Part shown: positions 6,858 through 14,599 of the stretch, one piece after another | Layout of the letters: every line of letters starts with the position of its first letter | How positions within the stretch are numbered: position 1 is the first letter of the stretch | Assembly (NCBI GenBank): GCA_964545735.1 | Contig: CAZJGS010000042.1 | Coordinates: 1 to 18,622, forward strand | Direction: 5' to 3' | DNA: 18,622 nucleotides | DNA from: Pleomorphochaeta sp964545735 | GTDB taxonomy: Bacteria > Spirochaetota > Spirochaetia > Sphaerochaetales > Sphaerochaetaceae | Translations under genes and position numbers: made by a program | Notes under the pieces: generated by a model | Database searches by the model: none | What the model was told of the DNA's origin: nothing | Seen by the model: the letters and a program-made list of their open reading frames with translations, nothing else

Positions 6858-8393
6858 ATGGGGGGGGGTAAAGTGGCCCTGACAAGGTTCGGATCAACAA
6901 GGGATTTTTTCAGGGTTTGGTTTTTTTGGAAGCCCCAGGCTGTTTTGATTTTCTTTGTAATTGTGGGAATCGCGGTACTGTTCTCGTATATTATAACCCC
7001 AAAATATGAGAGCACTGCAAAAATATTGATTCTTCCCAGAACTAGTGAAGGTTTGATAATCACGGGAGGGAGTGACGAGAAACGTATAGCGCCAGTTTCC
7101 AGGGAAGACATAATGACCGAAATTGAATTATTGACAGGTTACGCTGTTATTAAAGACACAGTGCGTTCTTTCGGAAATGGATCACTGAACCTTCGGGTAC
7201 AGTCGAGAGGTTGGCATAAGAAAATAATTGGTTTTATCATGAAACAACTTAAGGAGGCTCTTATTTTCCTTGGCCTAAAGGAGCGTTTATCCGGCTTTGA
7301 TTCAAATGTAAAACTCCTCGAAAACTCCCTTGAAGTTGAACCTGTTGTCCTTTCAAATATTGTTGTTGCGAGATTACGTGCTGAGAGTCCAAAGACAGTC
7401 TCTGTCGTGTTAAATCGCTTGCTGGAAGTGTATGAAAAACACCGTAATAATGCCTTCACTAAGACAGAAGGGATTGTGTTCTTTCAAGACCAGACAACAA
7501 ACTATCAAAAGAAACTCCTTGATGCCGAGAAAAAGCTGAAGGAGTTTAGAAGGACATGGGACATTATAGACATAGAAAAACAGAACGAGGCAAGTCTTGA
7601 ACTCATCGCTGATCTTGACCATGAATTAAAGCTGTTGGAGATATCTTGTGATGAAATCGAGAACAGGACAGGTGTGTTGAGGGATGCATTAAAAGATAAC
7701 AGTAGTGAAGCGGTTATAGCAAAGGAGATGCGCACTATTCCTGTAATTGTTGAATTGGAAAAAGGCCTGGTTCCTATCTTAATTAAGCGCAGTGAGATCT
7801 TGAAGAGATATACTCCATCGAGCAGAGAATACCGCAATATCAACAGCCAGATCGAAATACTCCGGGCAGAGATAAGAAATGAAGTCACAAAGGCTGTTAA
7901 AACTGATGAATTGGAGCTCTATAGCTTGCGAGTGAAACAAAAGTCACTTGAAGAAAAAATTGATACTCTCCGGAAAAAAGCGAATTTTATGTCCCAAAAA
8001 AAGATGAGCCTGAAGGAGTTGGAAAGAGAGATCGAACTATATAGAAAAAATTATATGCTCTATGCCTCCAAGACCGAGGATGCACGTATTTATGGTGAGC
8101 GCCAAAGACGCAATTTGGCAAATGTCAGCATAGTCAATAGGGCAAATATCCCGGTAGCGCCTGTCTTTCCAAAGAGGTTGTTAATACTTGTTGTTTCTAT
8201 TTTCGTTGGATTCTTTGCAGCTCTTGGAATGCCTTTTCTGCTGGAGGCATTAGACGGAAGGTTAAAAACCGCTATGGATGCAGAAGAACAATTAGATCTG
8301 CCGGTTATTTGTTCTTTTCCTGAAATGCGGCTTGAAAAAGCAGATGGAGATATAGATAGTGGCAAAGACATACGAGGCAATCATAAAGTCTGA
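6858..8393 (+). CDS. Wzz/GumC-type polysaccharide co-polymerase (chain-length determinant)
   Basis: The protein has the co-polymerase architecture: a first membrane helix at about residues 29-48, and a short Wzz-type domain (KYESTAKILILPR). A long coiled-coil-rich periplasmic part (about 170-420) leads to a GNVR-like segment (LKELEREIELYRKNYMLYASKTEDA). The usual Pro-rich lead (RANIPVAPVFPKR) precedes the second membrane helix at about 443-465. Such proteins control chain length and, with the kinase partner, bridge the polymerase to the exporter. No cytoplasmic kinase domain is fused; a separate kinase-like gene overlaps the 3' end by 35 bp. The start is ambiguous. ATG 6858 has no Shine-Dalgarno and opens a run of nine G (6860-6868). 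GTG 6873 uses that run as a ribosome site, so 6873 may be the true start, giving 506 residues. Confidence 0.88.
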   Translation: MGGGKVALTRFGSTRDFFRVWFFWKPQAVLIFFVIVGIAVLFSYIITPKYESTAKILILPRTSEGLIITGGSDEKRIAPVSREDIMTEIELLTGYAVIKDTVRSFGNGSLNLRVQSRGWHKKIIGFIMKQLKEALIFLGLKERLSGFDSNVKLLENSLEVEPVVLSNIVVARLRAESPKTVSVVLNRLLEVYEKHRNNAFTKTEGIVFFQDQTTNYQKKLLDAEKKLKEFRRTWDIIDIEKQNEASLELIADLDHELKLLEISCDEIENRTGVLRDALKDNSSEAVIAKEMRTIPVIVELEKGLVPILIKRSEILKRYTPSSREYRNINSQIEILRAEIRNEVTKAVKTDELELYSLRVKQKSLEEKIDTLRKKANFMSQKKMSLKELEREIELYRKNYMLYASKTEDARIYGERQRRNLANVSIVNRANIPVAPVFPKRLLILVVSIFVGFFAALGMPFLLEALDGRLKTAMDAEEQLDLPVICSFPEMRLEKADGDIDSGKDIRGNHKV

Positions 8394-9072
8394 GTCTTCT
8401 GGCGATGTTTTATTGCATTCACCGCCGCCCGATTGGCGTTTTCTCGATTTCGGAGATATCAAACAGACGGAAGAACTATACCGGAAAATTGCCAGTCTAA
8501 GAAAAAATTCCAAGGTGTTTAATTTTGTAAGCAGTCAAGAAGGGGAAGGGGTCTCCACAATTGTCATCAATTTAGTCAACTACATGCTTCACCGGGAGGA
8601 TAGGAGTAAGATTTTACTCATCGATGCTAATCTCCATCATCCTGTATTACATGTTGGATTCAACCATACGCAAAAAATGGGTTTAGCGGAGGTGCTATGT
8701 GAAACATGCTCATGCTCTGAAGCAATTAGTGAAATTAAGCCGAACAACTTATATCTGATGCCAAGTGGTAGCCCCCGACGCAATTCATTGACAGATGCAG
8801 GGCACAATATCTTTCACAAAGTCATTTCTGAGATTAAATCTGAGTATGATTGTATCTTCGTTGATTCTTCTCCTCTACTCACTTCTGCTGATGCACTCTC
8901 CGTTGCAGTAAGTTCAGATGTAACTTTCTTGATCACAGATACACGCCAGACTCGTGCAGCGGTCGCCAAGAAGGCTAAGCAATTTCTCCAGGAAAACGAT
9001 TGTGTTATTGGTGGTGTTATTCTCAACTGGGTAAAGAACCCCATCCCCGGGTGGTTGTACAGAAATATATAA
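8359..9072 (+). CDS. CpsD/BY-kinase-like ATPase with defective P-loop
   Basis: The 237-residue protein has the layout of bacterial tyrosine kinases that pair with Wzz proteins. It opens with AKTYEAI, then has an LYRKIASLR helix, a P-loop region, and Walker A' (KILLIDANLHHP, Asp89). A Walker B-like DCIFVDSSPLL and the closing GGVILNWVKNPIPGWLYR follow. The P-loop reads EGEGVST, where the family has PGEGKST. Val65 (codon GTC) replaces the lysine that holds the ATP phosphates, so ATP hydrolysis or autokinase activity should be weak or absent. The C-terminus also lacks the usual tyrosine cluster. Start: GTG 8359, with GGAGA about eight bases upstream, overlapping the wzz-like gene by 35 bp, which implies translational coupling. 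It may act as a non-catalytic regulator of the co-polymerase, or be decaying. Confidence 0.85.
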   Translation: MAKTYEAIIKSESSGDVLLHSPPPDWRFLDFGDIKQTEELYRKIASLRKNSKVFNFVSSQEGEGVSTIVINLVNYMLHREDRSKILLIDANLHHPVLHVGFNHTQKMGLAEVLCETCSCSEAISEIKPNNLYLMPSGSPRRNSLTDAGHNIFHKVISEIKSEYDCIFVDSSPLLTSADALSVAVSSDVTFLITDTRQTRAAVAKKAKQFLQENDCVIGGVILNWVKNPIPGWLYRNI

Positions 9073-9080
9073 CTTAGTTT

Positions 9081-9238
9081 CCCCATCGGGGATGGTTGAA
9101 ACCCCTCGCCTTCAGGCTAAGAGAAGTTAGGCGAAGTCCCAAAGGTACGCGCCATTACAACTGTTTGATCAAGCGGTCGCATAGAAGTCGAATTTATTCG
9201 ACGCGACCGCTGAACCCATCGGCTTATAGCCGATGGGT
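9081..9238. repeat. Cluster of hairpins in the gap before the polymerase/ligase gene; possible IS200/IS605-type remnant
   Basis: Four stem-loops follow each other: CCCC/GGGG at 9081-9091, TCGCCT/AGGCGA at 9106-9134, AGCGGTCGC/GCGACCGCT at 9172-9211 enclosing a second stem GTCGAA/TTCGAC, and an 11-bp perfect stem with a TAT loop at 9214-9238. The last is preceded by GA and followed a few bases later by TTCAG. GAAACCCCTCGCCTTCAGGC at 9099-9117 also looks like half of such a hairpin. Hairpins of this GAA-stem style occur at ends of IS200/IS605-type elements, so this may be a degraded element or a non-autonomous derivative. No transposase or TnpB remains. No T-run follows, so an intrinsic terminator is unlikely. 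A structured leader RNA is the alternative. Confidence 0.45.
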
Positions 9239-9290
9239 ATTCAGTTAGTGCCGATACAGATGTCAGATCCAGTTACCTTTTTTACTGCGT

Positions 9291-9307
9291 TTGGCATAGG
9301 AGTAGCT
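9291..9307 (+). promoter_or_regulatory. Candidate sigma-54 (-24/-12) promoter before the polymerase/ligase gene
   Basis: TTGGCATAGGAGTAGCT has the GG (9293-9294) and GC (9305-9306) pairs exactly ten bases apart, with TGGCA matching five of the six TGGCAC bases. The -12 part (TAGCT against TTGCW) is weaker. It lies about 145 bp before the ATG at 9452. No activator gene or binding site is visible, so this is a motif match only. Confidence 0.3.
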
Positions 9308-9341
9308 TTTGTATAGGGGTTTTCGTTCCTAATTTACAGGT

Positions 9342-9420
9342 GATTGCAAATTTAGGAATTCAGGTATTTCGATTTATTTAAAGCTGTTATAGGCTTCAGA
9401 AGATTAGAAATACCGCAATC
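9342..9420 (+). repeat. Interrupted long stem-loop in the leader of the polymerase/ligase gene
   Basis: GATTGC (9342-9347) pairs with GCAATC (9415-9420). Inside it GGTATTTC (9363-9370) pairs with GAAATACC (9407-9414), and AAGC/GCTT (9381-9396) can cap the structure. The right arms of the two outer stems are adjacent, while the left arms are separated by 15 bases. The region would lie in the transcript leader if the promoter candidate at 9291 is used. I recognise no known riboswitch consensus. With the hairpins upstream, this fills the 379-bp gap, which holds no gene. Confidence 0.35.
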
Positions 9421-9451
9421 TTAAGCTTTTTTAAACATCATTATGTGAACG

Positions 9452-11014
9452 ATGAAAAATTTTCCGTCAACGCAACACCGGAATTATAGGTATGATGTAA
9501 TCATTTTTCTGATTTTAGGAATTACCTATGGAATGGTTATAACCTTTGCTTCGGGCCTAGAGCCCAAGTGGTTCATTTCTATTGCTTTGGCATTAATCTG
9601 CCTTTCTGTAAGTCCCCTGATACGAGAAAAGGAAAAATTTATTCTTTATGTATCTGTGCTTGTATTACCAATCTCTCTTGATTTCTTTTTAATACATTTT
9701 GAAAATCTCCCATATTCTCTTCCAATTAGTGGTCTTCGATTTTCTGCCTTCGATATCTGCTTTTTCTTCCTTTTGATATCCTGGGCAGTTCGTCTTGCAA
9801 GTGTCCGGAACATACAAATTAGACTTTATCCCTATGTTTCCATACCATTTGCACTATTGTTTATAATCTTTTTGCTTGCTTCCCTTTCTTCTCCTATACC
9901 ATCAATAATTAAGCTTTCTTATACTTGGTATTTTATAAAAAGTTGGCTTATTTTTATCTACATTGCCAACAATGTCCAAGATCGAAGGACTGTTTTCGTC
10001 ATAGTATCGCTTTTTCTTATTTCCGGAGTCATACAGTCCTTTCTTGCAATAGCCCAGTATGCAACCGGTGGGACACTAGGCCTTGACCTATTCGGAGAAT
10101 CAGGAAAGGGATACTTTGCCATGAAGGCAGGTGCCGATACCGTAAACAGAGTAGCCGGTACTTTAGGTCATCCAAACACTCTGGGGATGTTTCTGGGAAT
10201 GTGGCTGCCAGTAAATTTGGCATTAATTTTTGCACCAATCTCAAAGCGCTTCAAATGCATGCTTATACCTTCAATGGTTTTAATATCTATCGCACATACA
10301 TTAACTTTTTCACGCGGTGCATGGTTAAGTCTAAGTATAGGGGGGAGTATCACCCTCTATTGGTGCATATTAAAAAGGACTAAAAACAAAATATTGTCCG
10401 GCTTTTTGACAACAACCATACTTATTATTTTTATTGCGTCTGCAGTAACACTTGTTGAACCGGTGCAACAACGATTATTCAAGTATGATTACGGCTCAGC
10501 GTCTATGAGAATCCCATTAGCTAAATTGGCCTTGAACATGATCCAACACAATCCCTTTATAGGTGTTGGTCCAGGGAGTTTTCACGCGGTAGCTCACAAA
10601 TATGATACAACTAGGGAAGGAATCAGTTATTCTTTTCAGGACCCGGTTCATAATACTTTCCTCCTGATTACGGCTGAATTGGGAATACCTGCCTTAGGAA
10701 TTACCCTGATCATAATAGGTTACATCTTTGTTAATATCTTGCGAACGGCAAACTCCAGGGATGATCCTGTCATTTCATATTTGGGTGTGGGCTTTTTTGG
10801 TGCTTGGTTGGTTTGGACCATCCATCAATTGGTAGACTACGAGTATATATTCCTTTTTTCGTCTTTTTGGTTTAACCTTGCCTTGATTCTGGTTATTACC
10901 CAATTTGCAACAAAAAAATTGCCGTTAAAGGTCAAAAGTATTTCTAAGAGCCAACAAAACACTGTTCGAAAGGAAATCACTCAATATCCACCTAAATCTA
11001 TATCAGAATACTGA
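9452..11014 (+). CDS. O-antigen polymerase/ligase family membrane protein (Wzy/WaaL-type)
   Basis: The 520-residue protein is polytopic, with about 11-12 hydrophobic segments and a polar C-terminal tail. The large periplasmic region typical of the Wzy_C family carries GTLGHPNTLGMFLGMWLP, then FSRGAWL, GVGPGSF and DPVHNTFLLITAELG. The Arg of SRGAW and His of VHNTFL are family landmarks. Members either polymerise repeat units (Wzy) or ligate polymer to lipid A or protein (WaaL). With a flippase next and Wzz/Wza genes before it, Wzy is the more likely role, but sequence inspection does not separate the two. The ATG at 9452 lacks a clear Shine-Dalgarno. The 379-bp structured gap before it suggests that transcription or translation is set separately from the upstream block. 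Confidence 0.85.
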   Translation: MKNFPSTQHRNYRYDVIIFLILGITYGMVITFASGLEPKWFISIALALICLSVSPLIREKEKFILYVSVLVLPISLDFFLIHFENLPYSLPISGLRFSAFDICFFFLLISWAVRLASVRNIQIRLYPYVSIPFALLFIIFLLASLSSPIPSIIKLSYTWYFIKSWLIFIYIANNVQDRRTVFVIVSLFLISGVIQSFLAIAQYATGGTLGLDLFGESGKGYFAMKAGADTVNRVAGTLGHPNTLGMFLGMWLPVNLALIFAPISKRFKCMLIPSMVLISIAHTLTFSRGAWLSLSIGGSITLYWCILKRTKNKILSGFLTTTILIIFIASAVTLVEPVQQRLFKYDYGSASMRIPLAKLALNMIQHNPFIGVGPGSFHAVAHKYDTTREGISYSFQDPVHNTFLLITAELGIPALGITLIIIGYIFVNILRTANSRDDPVISYLGVGFFGAWLVWTIHQLVDYEYIFLFSSFWFNLALILVITQFATKKLPLKVKSISKSQQNTVRKEITQYPPKSISEY

Positions 11015-11177
11015 GGAATACCGTCTCTCTTATCTTTGGGAGGCTAATCAATTGGATTTTTTAAAAAAATGATCTACTCAGAGAGAGTCCTGAGAATGGA
11101 AAAATACGGTGCATTCTCCCATGCTTTTGTCCTCGTAGGCATTTTTTCGGAGAGTATAAATTTAGGGTGATATCTTA

Positions 11178-11192
11178 TTCTTCAATACTACA
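11178..11192 (+). repeat. 15-bp direct repeat, copy 1 (TTCTTCAATACTACA)
   Basis: Recurs exactly at 11246-11260, 68 bp further on. The two copies straddle the annotated start of the flippase gene. This may be the footprint of a small duplication, or a paired binding site. Confidence 0.4.
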
Positions 11193-11201
11193 CTCTTTTC
11201 A

Positions 11202-12575
11202 ATGTTGTCATTAAATAAATACTGGACAAAGAATTTGACTCTGCTTTCTTCAATACTACATAATTTTAATTTGCATCATAAACTGCGACGCTTGAGAAAG
11301 AGTAAATTTGTATGCAATGTGGCTATAGTCGCTACGGGCACTGCTGGGGCGCAGGCTGTTACTATGGCCTTTTCTCCCATTATAACCCGGCTCTATGGGC
11401 CAGAGGCTTTTGGATTGCTGGGGATGTTTATGGCGTTGGTGGCTTTGCTTTACCCCATATCCGCGCTTGCTTATCCCATTGCCATAGTGCTGCCCAAAGA
11501 AGACAACGATGCAAAAGATATTGCGCGGCTTTCAGTGTACATTTCCTTAGCCATGGCAGTAGTTTTTTTGCTTGCCATTCTGGTTGGCGGTGACTGGCTC
11601 TTGGCACTGGCAGGGGCAAAAGCCATTGCCGCCTTTGATTTGCTTATACCGCTAAACGTGCTTTTTGTAACTTGGCTTCAGATTGCCCAGAAGTGGTTGA
11701 TCCGCAAGAAACAGTTTCACGTTACGGCCAAAGTGGCTGTTGTCCAGTCGTTAGTGGTAAACAGCACAAAGGTAGGTATAGGTTGGTTTAATCCCTTGGC
11801 TGCCGTGCTTATTGTGCTAACAACCTTTGGCTGCGCCTTACACACGGTCATGTTGTACTTTGGAGCGAAAAGAGAAGGCCCGTCAAAAGACTATACTGGT
11901 CAATCGCAAACAAGGACACCCCTGTTTGAGCTGGCCAAACGGTATTACGACTTTCCTCTTTACCGCACGCCGCAAATATTCTTAAATGCTATTTCTCAAA
12001 ACTTGCCTGTGTTGATGCTGGCAGCTTTTTTCGGTCCTTCATCAGCGGGATTTTATGCTATCTGTAGGCGTGTACTCAGCTTACCCTCGGAACTGATTGC
12101 CAAATCTGTGGGGGATGTCTTCTACCCGAGAATCGCTGAAGCTGCGAATAAAGGCGAAAACCTTACCAGTCTAATCCTTAAAGCAACGTTGGGCTTGATT
12201 GCTGTTGGCTTTCTACCCTTTGCCCTTGTTGTAGTGTTTGGTCCCTGGTTGTTTGCTTTTGTCTTTGGCGTTGAATGGATACAGGCAGGGGAATATGCCC
12301 GGTGGTTAGCTTTGTGGTTGTTTTTTGCATTTATTAATCGGCCAAGTGTAGCTGCCATTCCTGTTATGAATTTGCAAGGGTATTTCCTGATTTATGAACT
12401 TTTAAGCGTAGGATTGCGTTTGCTTGCTCTATGTATTGGTTTTTTTATGTTTAAAGATGACATTTTAGCAATACTGCTGTTTTCTCTGGCAGGTATTGTT
12501 TTGAACGTTTCCCTAATTTTATTGACTCTTTATCGTAGCAAATCCTACGGAATAAAGATACAGGCTGCTTTATGA
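11202..12575 (+). CDS. Wzx-type oligosaccharide flippase
   Basis: The 457-residue protein has about 12 membrane segments after a basic N-terminus. The first segment reads NVAIVATGTAGAQAVTMAFSP, followed by IITRLYGPEAFGLLGMF. This is the classic opening of the polysaccharide transporter/MATE-like flippase family, which moves undecaprenyl-linked repeat units to the periplasmic side. PLYRTPQIFLNAISQNLPVLMLAAFFGPSSAGFYAICRRVL later in the chain is also typical. The first 30 or so residues ahead of the core are longer than usual, and the 15-bp repeat copy at 11246 lies inside them. A later start, for example TTG 11271, is possible. It overlaps the following gene by 4 bp (ATGA), implying translational coupling. 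The 187-bp gap before it contains no gene and only a weak hairpin followed by T6 at 11047-11062. Confidence 0.87.
   Translation: MLSLNKYWTKNLTLLSSILHNFNLHHKLRRLRKSKFVCNVAIVATGTAGAQAVTMAFSPIITRLYGPEAFGLLGMFMALVALLYPISALAYPIAIVLPKEDNDAKDIARLSVYISLAMAVVFLLAILVGGDWLLALAGAKAIAAFDLLIPLNVLFVTWLQIAQKWLIRKKQFHVTAKVAVVQSLVVNSTKVGIGWFNPLAAVLIVLTTFGCALHTVMLYFGAKREGPSKDYTGQSQTRTPLFELAKRYYDFPLYRTPQIFLNAISQNLPVLMLAAFFGPSSAGFYAICRRVLSLPSELIAKSVGDVFYPRIAEAANKGENLTSLILKATLGLIAVGFLPFALVVVFGPWLFAFVFGVEWIQAGEYARWLALWLFFAFINRPSVAAIPVMNLQGYFLIYELLSVGLRLLALCIGFFMFKDDILAILLFSLAGIVLNVSLILLTLYRSKSYGIKIQAAL
11246..11260 (+). repeat. 15-bp direct repeat, copy 2 (TTCTTCAATACTACA)
   Basis: Exact second copy of 11178-11192, lying inside the annotated 5' end of the flippase gene. 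This adds doubt about where translation begins. Confidence 0.4.
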
Positions 12576-14353
12576 GCGATTTCATCTACTCTTCAACTTC
12601 CAAACCACAGGGCGAACTTATCCGTCATATTCATTCTATCTATCACTCTAACGCCCCCGAAGTGACCGAATTTCACGGAGAATGGGGTTCTCTGGCCGTG
12701 AGTCGGAATCTTTATAACGGTTTTCAACCGCTGGAAACCCAATTACATGTTTTTGTGTTAATTGGCGGACCGGTGCTTTGCTTTAAAGACAATCTTTTTC
12801 TAATAAATAGCAATTCCACCGCAGGTACGCGGGCAATTTATGAGCGGTATATTGCCGGGTTAATGCAGTGGGATGAGGATTTGAGTGGACCATTTCTTGT
12901 CCTGATGATAGACAAGTCAAACGGGCAGGTAACTATTGTAACCGATTTAATGATGTTCATCCCCGCTTATCATTACGCACAAGGAGGAGCTGTAATGTTG
13001 GGGACACATATGGATGCGATGGCAAAGGCAGCTTATCAGACTTGCTATATTGATCAGGTTTCACTGGCTGACTTCATACTGAACAATGTAGTGACGTATC
13101 CCTACACTGTATACAAAAATCTACGCCAGCTTCATCCTGCTGCAGTCCAGTCTTTCGAACCTCTCAATGATGGTTTGCGGGCGGAGCCCCCAACTGTTTA
13201 TTGGTCTCCTGAAGAAATGAATCCTTATGTAAACATTGATCAGGCAGCAGTTGCTCTACGAGAAGGTTTGCGTGACTATGTGACACGCATCACCCAAGGT
13301 ATGAACAAGGTTGCTCAATTTATCAGCGCCGGAGAGGACTCACGCGCGATTGCGGGTTTGCTTCCAAGACGATTAAAGCGTGATGGAGTCACATTCTTGG
13401 ATAGTATGAATCGTGAAGGTCGGATAGCAAGGCGTGCAGCAAAAGCCTACAAAGAAACATTTCAAGCAGGCTTTCTCGGTAAAACATACTATCTGGATAT
13501 CCTGCCGGAAGCCTCGGACCTTATTGGAAGCGGTCACCAATACGTACACGCACATAGTTTGGGGCTTTATAAGTCTTTCGATCTTGATCGCTACTCTGCT
13601 GTTTTTGGGGGTTTTTTGTCTGACACGTTACTTAAAGGCCATGATGTACAAAAAATTAAGGGTTATAAAGGCTTTCCTGTTCCTCAAGTTGAGAATAAAA
13701 AGTGGTCCCCAATTTATTCAAAAATTAATTCTGCCCACAATTGCCTAATCAATTCAATTTATGAAAAGCTAAAAAAAAGAAGGATGGAACATTTCCAATC
13801 GATTCAAAATATTCGTTTTTCTTCATATAAAGAGTGGTTTACTATCTGGCCGATTACTATGCACAGTACCATATCAAACTTAATCTGCAATCGCCGTTTG
13901 TTTCGCAGCTATGAGCCTTTTATGAGCAAACAGGCGGTCAAAATCGGTGCCGCAGTGCCAACAAGCTGGAAACTCAACCGTCGACTGTTTCATCATATGG
14001 CCAAGCCGCTGTTTAAGCCTGCAAAATATTTGACTCATACTCAAGGTTGGATGCCTTACTATCCTTGGTACGCCAACTTTTTTATCCATGGAGCAGTCTT
14101 TACATATCGTAATCTTATAGCCAAAATGGGTCTGGTGAAAGGTTATCAAGGTTCATTTGGTGATAGGCAATCATTCGTGAGCAGCGATGCCTGGGCAGTG
14201 TTGGTTGATAAATACACCTGTGGCGAAGAAAACATCGATGCCATTTTCACCAAATCAGCACACCAACTACTAAAAGGCAGTTATTTAACATTAATGCAGA
14301 AAGGAAACCTCCTCCAGACATTGTATTTATTGCAGAAAATGAAAATTGAATGA
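12572..14353 (+). CDS. Asparagine-synthase-like protein, glutaminase nucleophile absent
   Basis: The 593-residue protein follows the asparagine synthase plan. The N-terminal half (1-170) resembles the glutamine-hydrolysing domain (GPFLVLMIDKSNGQVTIVTD; TDLMMFIPAYHY), but residue 2 is Ser. The family needs Cys2 as its nucleophile, so this domain should not release ammonia from glutamine. From about residue 220 comes the ATP-pyrophosphatase domain. Its PP-loop reads FISAGEDSRAIAG (about 249-261), a variant of SGGxDSR that keeps Asp and Ser. Such proteins are common in polysaccharide loci, where they are thought to amidate or otherwise activate carboxyl groups of sugars. A specific substrate cannot be inferred. 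The start overlaps the flippase stop by 4 bp. The C-terminus looks complete, ending just before transposon debris. Confidence 0.8.
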   Translation: MSDFIYSSTSKPQGELIRHIHSIYHSNAPEVTEFHGEWGSLAVSRNLYNGFQPLETQLHVFVLIGGPVLCFKDNLFLINSNSTAGTRAIYERYIAGLMQWDEDLSGPFLVLMIDKSNGQVTIVTDLMMFIPAYHYAQGGAVMLGTHMDAMAKAAYQTCYIDQVSLADFILNNVVTYPYTVYKNLRQLHPAAVQSFEPLNDGLRAEPPTVYWSPEEMNPYVNIDQAAVALREGLRDYVTRITQGMNKVAQFISAGEDSRAIAGLLPRRLKRDGVTFLDSMNREGRIARRAAKAYKETFQAGFLGKTYYLDILPEASDLIGSGHQYVHAHSLGLYKSFDLDRYSAVFGGFLSDTLLKGHDVQKIKGYKGFPVPQVENKKWSPIYSKINSAHNCLINSIYEKLKKRRMEHFQSIQNIRFSSYKEWFTIWPITMHSTISNLICNRRLFRSYEPFMSKQAVKIGAAVPTSWKLNRRLFHHMAKPLFKPAKYLTHTQGWMPYYPWYANFFIHGAVFTYRNLIAKMGLVKGYQGSFGDRQSFVSSDAWAVLVDKYTCGEENIDAIFTKSAHQLLKGSYLTLMQKGNLLQTLYLLQKMKIE

Positions 14354-14594
14354 TTTTAACCAAGTCGACAAATCTCATTACCGATCGGGGAGGGGCGACA
14401 CCGATGCAAATGAGCACTGGTTTCTTTCCATCACTGATGCTAAGGAAAAGGTCGAAGTATGGAGAAACGAATACAATAAAGAACGACCACATAGCTCTTT
14501 GAACGATTTAACACCGTATGAATTTTTCAAAGAACAAAATATTTCTTTACAGAATCAAAGACTCAATTTAAATATGGCCCATACTATGGGGTAA
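14346..14594 (+). pseudogene. IS3-family transposase (OrfB) C-terminal fragment
   Basis: The convincing homology starts near 14398: ANEHWFLSITDAKEKVEVWR followed by NEYNKERPHSSLNDLTPYEF. This is the end of the integrase core of IS3-family OrfB proteins, where the tail N.RPHSSL..LTP is diagnostic. The catalytic DDE residues, including the E of the ESFNG region, are missing, so the fragment cannot transpose. The first 17 or so codons of the open frame, overlapping the asparagine-synthase-like gene, are not transposase-like, and the ATG at 14346 is fortuitous. The frame closes at 14592-14594, just before the likely IS end at 14599. Confidence 0.85.
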
Positions 14595-14599
14595 GGTCA
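14390..14599 (+). mobile_element. Right-end remnant of an IS3-family insertion sequence
   Basis: Transposase homology runs to within a few bases of ACTATGGGGTAAGGTCA, ending at 14599. Read outward, this gives TGACCTTACCCC, in the style of IS3-family terminal repeats, which start with TG. The matching left end and the first three quarters of the transposase are not in the window, and the left border (about 14354-14398) is imprecise. Glycosyltransferase homology begins immediately after 14599. The IS therefore seems to have inserted in, or deleted into, that gene, probably removing the DNA between it and the asparagine-synthase-like gene. Confidence 0.7.

Noticed and set aside
9106..9155. Possible cyclic-di-GMP (GEMM-type) riboswitch in the gap before the polymerase/ligase gene
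   Set aside because: The GC-rich stems and position are suggestive, but the conserved GEMM core sequences cannot be found; only generic hairpins are seen.
9214..9238. Intrinsic terminator after the kinase-like gene
   Set aside because: The 11-bp stem is strong, but it is followed by ATTCAGTTAG rather than a T-run.
11047..11062. Terminator after the polymerase/ligase gene (AATC..GATT stem then T6)
   Set aside because: The stem has only four AT-rich base pairs, too weak to support a terminator call.
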